In this document: one piece after another, positions 1 to 12,000 of the stretch
Position numbering within the stretch: the first letter of the stretch is position 1
Layout of the letters: each line of letters starts with the position of its first letter
Origin: Chitinophagales bacterium
Lineage (GTDB): Bacteria; Bacteroidota; Bacteroidia; Chitinophagales; JAHDHT01
Reading direction: 5' to 3'
Length of the DNA stretch: 14,843 nt
Assembly: GCA_020631175.1 (NCBI GenBank)
Contig: JAHDHT010000036.1
Coordinates: 10,192 to 25,034, forward strand
Made by a program: the position numbers and the translations under genes
Notes under the pieces: model-generated
Databases searched by the model: none
What the model saw: the letters and a program-made list of their open reading frames with translations, nothing else
Told to the model about the DNA's origin: nothing

Positions 1-3000
1 TAGATGATTTCCTCTTCATAAATATCTACTATACCGTAATTCGGATCTGAAAGTTTAGTTATAATAAAATATTCAGGATGTGTATCGTTTTCTAATGGAT
101 GGATGTAAATACTGCTCTCATCATTAAATGTCAGATAATCGTCTTCAGCATTCATCATTTCAGCTCCAACTAAAACTCTTACCTGTGCACTATCACATAA
201 ACCATAAGAATTACAAACTTTATAAGTGAATGAATCAACACCACTGAAAAGTAAATTTGGTTGATAATCCAAACTTCCATTTAGCTGCATCATATGCATA
301 CCGTTTTGTGGTTCAGAAATCCATTCAAACAATAAATCATCATTTTGAGGATCGAAATCATTTAATAAAACCGGAATATTTATCATGGTTTCATAAGTCG
401 TTTCAAATTGATCATCCTGAGCTATTGGGGCGAATACCGGTGATGGGTTTGTTTCTGAAGGAATGTCAATTTCTTCTTCTTCAACATTAAATATAAATTC
501 TAATTCATCGCATGCTCCATTATCGTCACACAATGTAATTAACAGTGTGTCTGAAGTCCATGAATCTGAAACTATATATGTCAAACAATGATCAGCATCA
601 AAAATAAATGCGGCATTTGGCTCTTCAGTAATTGTAAAAATCATATCGTCTCCATCTTCATCATATCCATCCAAACAAATTTGATAAATACTTCCTGCAG
701 TCATATCCATCCACATTACATTTTCCATCTCCTCACCTGATTGTGCATTAATAAAATACGGTTCTGTATTTACTTCAGGAGCGATAACGGTTATGCTTAC
801 CGTTGCCTCATCACAGAGACCAGCCATGTCGCAGATTTCATAAGTGAATTCATCCATCCCATAAAAGCCGGAATCCGCAATAAAGATGATTTCATTTTCA
901 TAAATAACGATGGTTCCATTTTCAGGAAAGCTTAATATGTTCAAACTCAGGCTATCTCCATCCGGATCATAATCATTACTTAACACATTGAAACTTTGAG
1001 ATTCACCACTTTGATTTTCAAAATTGTCGTTTACAGCAACAGGTGCTTCATTAAAACAGCTTTCATTAATATCAATTAATGCAATAACCGTATCACATAA
1101 TGCTTCATCGTCGCACGCTATTATAAATAAAGAGTCGATACCTTCCTGAAGCGGGAATGGCAAGTATTGAACACAAGTTTCAGTAAATTCTATTGCACAA
1201 TCAAATGTAGCGTAGACTTCACTAATGCTGTAATTTGAATTTTCAAACTGACAGAATTCAGGACAAATTTCCTGTTCGATCAATGGCTCGCTACAATAAT
1301 ATTCGATTTCATTTACACAAATATCTGCATCGCAATTACCATCATTATCTAAATTGATTTCAAATTCAATTAAATCACACAACAATGGTACACCGTCATC
1401 ACAGAATTCAACTTCAATAATATCGGTTTGCTGATCGAAACCAGGTAAGCCGGTGTAAATGAAACACGAGTCATTAATTTGTTCTGTACTACAATTAAAT
1501 AAACTATTAATGCTTTGTATGCTTACTACATCTGTTTCATCATAAAATTCGAAACATATTAAAGTTGGGGTGACCGTTGGAATACAATAGTCTTCAATAA
1601 CATTAGTAATGGAAGGAACAGATGTATTTTCAGGATCTTCAACTTCAATTAAAATAGAAAGTGTGGTTTCATTGCCTTCTGAATCAATTACTGTAATCGT
1701 AATTATTTCAGTGCCGGTATAAGCTCCATCCGGAGAATAAACAAGTGTTCCATCATCATTTAAGATAATTTCTCCTGAAGAAGACGGGTTGTTTAAAATA
1801 TAAATGATTGTATCTCCATCCGGATCAAAAACGTAGTTATTGAGATCAATTGTTAACACTTCATTATTAACCACATTTGTAACGATATCATTAACCGTTG
1901 GTGGAGCATTTTCTTCAGTATCAACAACAATTATAACGGTGGCGGTATCGGTGTTTCCTTCTTCATCCATTATAATATAAATAAAACTGTCTATCCCCTG
2001 AAAGCCGTCATCTGGTACATAACTAATTGTTCCGTCATTATTAGTTACTGTTCCATTCTCCGGTTGTGCATCGATATATACTACAATTGAATCTTCATCA
2101 AAGTCGAAATCATTATCTGTCACATCGATTATAATTGAATTGTCTTCCTGAAGGAAAACAGTATCATTATTTGCTACCGGAGCAACATTCGGATTCGGAT
2201 CAAAAACGGTGATGCTTACGGTTGCAGTATCTGATTCGCCGCTATCATTTGTTATGACATAAGTAAATGAATCCGGACCGGAATAATTGAAATCCGGTTC
2301 ATAATAAATAATATTGTAAATCGGATCGGCAAATATTGAGCCGTTAGATGGCTCTGTTAAGATTGCAATGGTAAGATTCGAATTTAATGGATCAATATCA
2401 TTAGCAGTAACATCAATAATAACTGGTGAATTTATCTGTACCAATACATTATCATCTTGTGCTATAGGCACAACGTTAGGCGTCTCTGTCGGATCAATAT
2501 AGATTATCAGATTTCCGGTATCTGTATTACCGGAGTTATCTGCAATAACATAAGAAATAGTATCTTCTAAATTCGAGCCTGCAGGATAATCAGGAATATA
2601 AGTAATCGTTCCATCATCATTTAAAACTGCTGTTCCATAATCGGGATCATCAACAATGTAAACTACAATTATCGGATCCCCATTCGGATCAAAATCATTT
2701 GCGATAATTGAAATTAATACTGAACTACTATCCGGAGTTTGAATATAATCTGTTATGGCGATTGGGCTTTCTCCATCAGAACCATCTTCACTAACGACTA
2801 TTACAACCTGACCTGTATCTACATTACCTGCCGGGTCTGCTATATCATAAATAAACGTATCGAGTCCTGTGAAATTTGTTTCAGGAATATAAATGACTTC
2901 GTTATTTGGATCATCAAGAATTAAACTACCATTTGAAGTTGAATCGATAATACTTACGAAATCAAGACTATCATTATCAGGATCAAAATCATTTATTACT

Positions 3001-6000
3001 GTATTAAAAATTACAGTGGTGTTTACTTCTGTGAATACAATATCGTCAATAGCGATTGGTGGATCATTGCTTTCGATCATAATGACCACTTGAGCTGTAT
3101 CTGTATTTCCTTCCGTATCTGAAATAATATATGTAATCGTATCTGAAGATGTGTCTGAATTATCAGGCACGTAAACTACTTCGTTATTTTCATTGACTGT
3201 AGCGGTTCCATTTTCAGGACCGATTAAAGTGACGATAAATATTGAATCATTATCCGGATCAATATCATTTATTAGAACCGGAATTAATACAACACTATCC
3301 TGTTCGGTTATATCAATATTATCATCAATAGCTATTGGCGGATTATTTTCCTGATTGATGGTTATAATTACAAAAGCTGTATCCGTATTTCCATTATCAT
3401 CATTGATGATGTATACAATTGTATCGGTACCTTCAAACCCAGTATCCGGCATATAAGTTAATGTAAAATCAGGGTTTATAATCACAGAACCGTTATCCGG
3501 ACCGTTAAGGATTTGTGTAATTGCAATAATATCATTTTCAGGATCGGTATCATTTGACAAAATATCTATAGTTAGATTTTCATCAGGAATACCAGATGCA
3601 TAATCATCATTTGCTACCGGCGCTTCGTTTACTTCGATTACGGTAATTGTAACGGTAGCCGTATCGCTATTTCCTGACCCATCCTGAATTACATAAATAA
3701 AACTATCCGTTCCATAAAAATCATTATCCGGCACATAAATAAATACATCATTTATTAAAAGTACTTCTCCATTTACAGGATCAAGGGCAAGACCAATAAT
3801 GGTAATCGCATCTCCATCCGGATCAGAATCATTTAGTAAAACTTCAATTTCTACAGATTCATTTTCACTGCTTGTTGCTTCATCATTTTCTGCAATTGGC
3901 GCTTCATTTACATCGATAACATTAATAATTACAATCGCCGTATCTGTAGCTCCATTTTCATCTTCAATAACATATGTAAGCGTGTCTGTTCCTGTATAGC
4001 CATTTTCCGGATTATAAGTAATTGTTCCATCAGCATTAATTGTAGTGTTGGAAGGATTAGAGACATCGATTACATTTATATCATCTCCATCCGGGTCCAT
4101 ATCATTTGATAAAACATCAACTACAAGAGAAGTATTTTCATTTGTTTCAGCAAGATCATTTTCGGCTATCGGAGACTCATTAACATCTATTACAGTTATA
4201 ATTACTATCGCGGTATCTGTAGCACCGTTTTCATCCTCAATTATATAAGTTAGGGTGTCGCTACCGGTGAAATTGGTGTCAGGGTTATACGTAATTGATC
4301 CATCAGCATTGATTGTAACATTAGACGGATTTGAAATTTCAATTATAGTAATGTTATCTCCATCCGGATCAATATCATTTTGAAGAACATCTGCATTTAC
4401 TGATTCGTTTTCATTGGTGGAATAGAAATCATCCTGCGCAATTGGAGCGTTATTTACATTGTTTACAATTATTACAACTATTGCCGTATCTGTTTCACCG
4501 CTTGAATCTGAAATAATATATGTAATAGTATCTGTTCCTGTAAAATCAGTATCAGGATTATAAACTATTTCATTGTTTGTAATTTGACCTGAACCATTTT
4601 GAGGTCCACTTAAAGAGCCAACGATATTAATTGGATCGCCATCAGAATCATTATCATTATTTAATACCGGAATACTGATAACAGTATTTTCGTCTGTACT
4701 AATAAAATCATCATTCGCTACAGGCGCAGTATTTACTTCCAATACTAAAATAATTACTTGTGCTGTGTCTGTTAAACCATCCGGATCAGTAATTACATAA
4801 TGAATGGTATCAGAACCTGAAAAGCCTTCTGAAGGAGAATAAATAAGTTCATCATTGCTATTGACGGTAGTTTCACCGTTATTGGTATAGTTAATTAAAT
4901 CAAGCACAGATATATTATCACCATCTAGATCATTATCATTTTGAAGAACATTAATTACAATGGAAACAGATTCATCTGTTGTTGCAGTATCATCATTAGC
5001 GACAGGTGCATTATTTGTTGAACTTATACTTATTATTATTGTAGCGGAATCTGTATTGCCGTGGTTATCACTTAAAACATAAGTAATAGTATCTGCTTCA
5101 TCTCCGTCAGGATTTGGTGTATAAGTAACTGAACCATCATCATTTATTTCTGCTCCTCCACCATAAATATTTGTGATTACTTCAATTACAAAAATGGTAT
5201 CTCCATCCGGATCTAAATCATTTTCAGTTACATAAATAACTGTTGTACTATCTTCATTGGTAAATACAAAATCATCATTTGCTTCGGGAGGATCATTACT
5301 ATCCGGAATTAATATTACAACAGTAGCTTCGTCTGTTAAACCAAACTCATCTTGAATTTCATAAACAAATGTGTCAGTTCCGCTATAATTTTGATCAGGC
5401 GTATATGTAATTGTTCCGTCTGAATTAATTGATACTGATCCATTGTCGGGTTGATTTATAATCAGACTTATTTCAATAGTATTTCCATCCGGATCATTAT
5501 CATTATTTAATACCGGTAAATTAATCGAGGTATTTTCCTGTGTAGAATAAATATCATCTTCAGCTATAGGAGGATTATTCGTTACGGAAGAATCAACAAT
5601 TTCAATCGAAACTATAGCCGTATCTGTTAATCCGTCAGCATCACTTATTACATATATAATTTCATCATTGCCTTCATAATTGGAATTGGGTGTATAATCA
5701 ATTGTTCCGTTTGAATTAATGTTTATTGAACCATTACTTGGTTGTTGTATTACAGCTATAAGGTTAACCGTTGTTCCATCCGGATCAGAGTCGTTTGTTA
5801 ATACGGTTAGGTTAATAGCCACATTTGTATTTGTTGTAAAATTATCATCCTGAGCAATTGGAGGGATGTTTATATTGGTCGGAATATAACCTGCATCTAC
5901 CGTAAGATTTGTTTCTCCAGGATTTAAATTAATTACGCCTGTAGAGCCTGTGGCCGGATCAACGTCACTGTCATTATTTATACCGGCAGATACTCCCGGA

Positions 6001-9000
6001 CCGTTCGATGTAAATGTATAATCGATTACCGGCTCGAAAACAACAATATAATCTTTATCCGGATCTAAGTCGTCAAAGCTATATACACCATTTTGATCTG
6101 TGAAAACAAAATCTAAAAATACAGGAACTGAAGCAGATTCAAATAAAATAACTCCTACATCAGATAATACCTGATCTCCGGAATCATAAATACCATTAAA
6201 ATTTAAATCAGCGAAAACAAGATCCCCTATCCTGGCTTCAGGTGAAATAAAGCCGGCATCAATAGTGAGCAATTGCTGACCGGGTTCAACATTAATAATG
6301 TCAGAGTAGTTTGTGTTCTGGTAAATATCAGAATCATTATCAACCATTGCATTAGCACCTGCCCCGTAAATTGTCGGAACCATACCGGTTGGAGATTGCA
6401 CAAAGATTATATAATCCTGATAAGGGTCTAAATTTTCAAAAGTAAACTGACCTAAATTATCTGTATTAATTTGTTGAAGCGGATTATTTAAATCGTTCGC
6501 ATTATAAAGTATTACCTGAACTCCTGATATACCCGGTTCATTTATTTCTTTTATTCCATTTTTATTTAAATCATTAAATACTATATCTCCAATTGAAGCT
6601 CTTAAAGCAATTAAAGCAGCATCAATAGTCTGATTATTCTCTCCCGGTGATAAATTAATTATGTCTGTTCGATTATCAGTAGGGTTAAAATCAGAGTCAT
6701 TATCGATACCATAACTTACACCCGGACCATTTTGAGAAAGATTAAAAGCTTGTGGTGTTTCAATTTCAATCAGATAATCAATTTGTGGATCTAAACCAGA
6801 AAATTCATAAATACCAATTCCATTTGTTAAAACAGAGTCAATTGGCGATGAAAGATCTGCTGAATTATAAAGCCTTAATAAAACTCCTTCCAAACCAGAT
6901 TCATTAGAATCTAAAATTCCATTTCCATTAAAATCATCAAAAACCAAATCTCCGATACGTGCACGATCTGCTATAAATCCGGCATCTATTGTTAGTTCAT
7001 CAATACCATTTACTAAGGTAAAAAGTGGAGTAAATCCAGATGAAGTAGAAATATTACTGTCATTATCAATGGAAGGATAAATCGATGTATTTAATATTAC
7101 CGGACTATAATTTTGCGGGCTAACAAATTGAATAACGTAATCATTATCTGGCAATACATTATTGAAAAGATAATTTCCGTTTAAATCTGTTATTGTACTT
7201 TGAATTGGATTATTAAAATCAGGACTTTGATATAGAAGTACCTGAACTCCACTTAAACCGGATTCACCTCCATCCAATATTCCATTACCATTAAAATCAT
7301 CGAAGACCAAATCTCCTATTCTAACAGGCACTAAATCTGGAATAACATTAATATAAACTGTTGCAGTATCTGAATCGCCATTCTCATCGAAAATTACATA
7401 TTGAAAAGAATCAAGACCACTAAAATCCGGAGCAGGTGTATAATCAAAAACTTCATTGATAACATTAAAAACGAGTTGACCTCCGTTTGTTAAATTTGTG
7501 ATTATTGTTGTTTCTTCAATATCAATATTACCGGCTGGATCTGAATCATTATCTAAAACATCGATTTCAATTGAAGTATTTTCCTGCGTAGTAATAAAAT
7601 CATCTTGAGCTAATGGCGGATCCGGATTGAAGCCAATGAAAATATAACCTGCGTCTACGGTATGGTCGAAAGAACCTGGTTCTGCTGAAAAAGCTTCTGT
7701 AAAACCTAATTCATCTACATCGGAATCTGCATCAATTCCGGCATTAGCTCCTACCCCTTGCGTTGTGAAAATAAATCCACCCGGAAGTTCAAAAAGTAAT
7801 ACATATTCTTCATCCGGATCAAGATCACTAAAACTGTAACTTCCATTAAAGTCTGAAGTGGTTTGATCAATTGGATACGTAATATCATCGGCATTAAATA
7901 TCAAAATTTCTATTCCCGGTAAACCAGGTTCATTGGAATCCTGATATCCATTTTGATTTAAATCTTCAAAGACTTTATCGCCAACTGTAAATTCAAAATT
8001 TAAAGGAATAAGCGCTGCATCTACGGTCATATTAATTTCTCCTGCGTTTAAGCGGAATGGTTCTGTAAAACCAAAGAAATTAGAAACATCATTATCTCCA
8101 TCTATTCCGGCATTGACTCCTGCACCTTGAATTGAATAATCGTAATTTAAAAGTAAATCAAAATTGATAACATAATCTTGTTCTGAAGGAATGTTTCCAA
8201 AAAAGTATTGACCATCTTCATTTGTTATTGTACTTAATATCGGATTGCTTAAATCATCGGCCAGATAAAGTTCTACAATTACCCCTTCAAGGCCAGTATC
8301 ATTACCATCAAACTGACCGTTTGCATTAAAATCTTCAAATACTAAATCACCTATTACTCCATTTTGCGGAACAAGGCCAATATCGATTTTATCTTCAATT
8401 GCACCGGGTAAAAGATTAAATATTTCGGAATAGAGTGTTAATGGATTAATATCATTATCTCCATCATTTAATAATGGATTTAAACTTGTATTTGATGTTA
8501 TCTGATAATTTTGGATTGGAATTATTCCTATGACATAATCTTCATATGGATTAATTCCTGAAAGATTATAAAATCCGGTTTGATCACTAATTGTTGAATC
8601 AATCGGTGTACTTAAATCATTGGCATTATATAAATAAATAACCTGTCCTTCAATTCCGCTTTCATCGATATCTGCAAAACTATTTGCATTCAAATCCTGA
8701 AATACGAAATTCCCAATTTCTGCCGGGAAAGGAATTATCCCTCCATCAATATTATTATTTACTTCACCATTTGAAAGCACAAAAACATCTGTGAATCCAT
8801 TGATATCAATAATATCTGAATCGTTATCAGATGTAGAACCTTGACCTGTTGAAGTATATGAATGCCCTTCAGGAATAACAAACTGCACCACATAGGCCTG
8901 GTTGGGATTGAGGCCTGTAAAACTGAATGAACCATTGTTATCAGTTTCTGTGGTTTGCAGTATAGTACTGAGATTTTGAGCATCGTATATGTTGACCGTT

Positions 9001-12000
9001 TGATTAGCAGCCGGTAAGTCGGTAGAATCAAAATTTCCATTTTGATTTATATCTATAAAATAGGTATTACCAACAGATGCTAGAATTAAATTATAATTTA
9101 AAGCGGCATCAATGGTTTGATTGTTTTCATTAGGATTTAACGTAAATATTTCTGTAAATCCATCTGTGTCAAAATCATTATCATCATCAACGTTTTGACT
9201 TACACCTCCTAAAACCGGACTTATTAAATGGTCATTTGGAATTTCAATTTTTACAACATATTGAGTAAATGGATTTAAACCAGAAAATGAATAATTTCCA
9301 TTGTCGTCTGTAAAGCTTGTTTGAACGGGATTCGATAAATCAGAAGCTTCAAATATTTCGAGCTTTATATCCGGATATAAAAATTCTCCTGAATCATATA
9401 ATCCATTATTATTTGCATCTTCAAAAACCTTATCTCCTATCGAAGCTGTTCCTTCCAATGCTTTATATCCAATATCAATTGTAGCATTATTTTCACCGGG
9501 GCTTAAAGTAATTATTTCTGTTTTTAGATTGGCCGGATCAATATCTGAGTCATTATCTATACCAGCTGAAGCTCCCTGTCCTAATTGAGTTAATTGATAA
9601 CCTGATAAGTTATTTACTCCAACAATGTAATCGATGGAAGGATCTAATCCTGAAAATTCATAAATACCAATTCCGTTACTTAAAACACTATCAATAGGGT
9701 TCATTGTATCTGTTGAACGGTACAGGTATAGTTTAATACCAGAAAGACCATTTTCATTTGCATCTTTGATCCCGTTTTCGTTTTGATCTTCAAAGACTAA
9801 ATCACCAATACGAGCCTGATCCGGTACGAAACCGGCATCAATTGTATTATTGTTTTCACCAGCTGATAAATTAATTAAAGTTGTTTTTCCCGTTTGAGGA
9901 TCAATATCAGAATCATCATTTATTCCGGCCATTGCACCCGGTCCTTGATTACTAACGCTGTAATTAAGAGGTGTAGGAATTTCAATTAAATAATCAATAG
10001 AAGGGTCTAATCCTGAAAATTCATAAATACCAATTCCATTTGTTAATATACTATCTGAAGGTTCAGCTAAATCAGTTGCAGCATATAAATAAACTTTTTG
10101 CTGTGCTATACCCGGTTCATTTGCATCTTTCAGACCATTGTTATTTTGATCTTCGAAAACTAAATCACCAATTCTTGCTTCATCAGGAATAAAACCAGCA
10201 TCAAAAGTTGAGTTTATTTCACCCGGGTTTAAGGTAATATTTTCCGTTCTTCCTGTAATCGGATCAGCGTCACTATCAATAGGATTCTGATTCATAGCGC
10301 CCGCACCAATTGGTGCTCCTGAATAATTTAAAGGAGCCAAAAACTCAATTACGTAAGGAATGGAAGGATCTAATCCTGAAAATTCATAAATACCAATTCC
10401 ATTCGTTAAGGTTGTTTGAACGGGAGTTGATAAATCTGCAGAACTGTACAAATGAACAATTACCCCTTCAAGTCCGGGTTCGTTAGTATCCTGAATTCCA
10501 TTTTTGTTTTGATCTTCAAATACTAAATCACCAATTCTCGCCGGATTAGGAATAAACCCTGCATCAATCGTATTATTTATTTCACCTGCAGCTAAACTGA
10601 TCGAAGTCGTTCTTCCATCCGTAACATTTGCATCACTATCATTATCTAAACCTGCATTCGCACCGTTACCTGTTTGAGTATAGGCGTAGTTTGTCTTTAA
10701 ATCATATTCAACAATATAGTTTATAGATGGATCTAATCCTGAAAATTCATAAATACCAATTCCATTTGATGTAGTATTATCTAATATAATAGAAAGGTCG
10801 CTAGCATTGTAAAGATTAATATTTACACCTTGTAAGCCTGGTTCATTAGTATCTTTTAAACCATTGGCATTTAAGTCTTCAAAAACTTCATTTCCAATGC
10901 TAGCACGTTCGGCATATAACCCTGCATCTATTGTATTATTTTCTTCACCGGGGGTTAAGTTTATAATTCCGGTTCTTCCGTTATTATCTAAATCACTGTC
11001 ATTATCAATACCTGCATTTACTCCAGGACCTTGAGAAGTATAACTATAATTTGAAGGCAATAATACCTCAACAAAATAGGCTTCAAATGGGTCAAGGTTA
11101 TTAAAATTATATGAACCATCATTTGATGAAAGAATACTTTCCTGAGGATTTAACTGATCAGTACTATTATATAGATTGACGACCACTCCTTCGAGTCCTG
11201 TTTCATTAAATTCTTTTATTCCATTTCCATTGAAATCATCAAAGACCAAGTCACCTATTCTCGCTCTGTCGGCAAAGTAACCAGCGTCAATTGTATTATT
11301 TGTTTCGCCGGGACTTAAACTGATTACACTTGTTCTTCCATCAGCTAAACCAGCATTACTGTCATTATCTGTATTTATCACATTTGAAGGAACGGTGTAG
11401 TTATAGGCTGCATATGGTTCAAATTCTACTATATAATCAATGTTTGGATCAAGACCTGAAAATTCATAAATTCCGATTCCGTTACTTGAGGTTGTTTGAA
11501 CCGGATTCGATAAATCAGTTGATTCGTATAAGTTAATCGTTACATTTTCAAGACCAGGTTCATTACTTCCTTTAATCCCATTTCCATCCCGATCGTCAAA
11601 AACTAAATCCCCTATTCTAGCTCTGTCTGCAATAAATCCTGCATCAACTGTATTTTGATTCTCACCGGCTGATAGATCAATTAATCCTGTTCGGAAAGTT
11701 TGCGAATCTATATCCGAATCATTATCAACATTTGAAGCAACGCCTATACCCTGACCCGTCGCCTGGTAGGCAGTTGGAGGCCGCACTTCTAAAAAATAAT
11801 CTATTGATGGATCTAATCCTGAAAATTCATAAATACCAATTCCATTCGTTAAAACAGAATCTATTGGAGCGGAAGGACTGGTAGCATAATAAAGCAAAAC
11901 CTTTACATTTTCGAGTCCCGGTTCATTGGCTTCTCTAAAGCCGTTCATATTTCGGTCATCAAAAACAAGGTCACCAATTCTTGCTCTATCAGCAATAAAG

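Noticed and set aside
3799..4248. Ser-rich open frames on the + strand (3799-3999 and 4045-4248) that resemble each other, both with SPSGS-type phrases.
   Set aside because: They are the antisense of the repeated NDxDPDGD coding segments. Their likeness comes from the tandem-95 repeats on the other strand, and they have no upstream signals of their own.
7321..7640. The change from SdrD B-like to tandem-95 and back could be an assembly join between two genes.
   Set aside because: The reading frame is kept on both sides and each junction falls exactly at a domain boundary. The same kind of junction exists at 5864-5900. Long reads could still overturn this.
8759..9040. A 93-codon open frame on the minus strand, the longest short frame present.
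   Set aside because: It is in a different frame from the giant gene and overlaps SdrD B-like repeats 10 and 11, whose domain structure is intact. Its translation has no recognisable domain.
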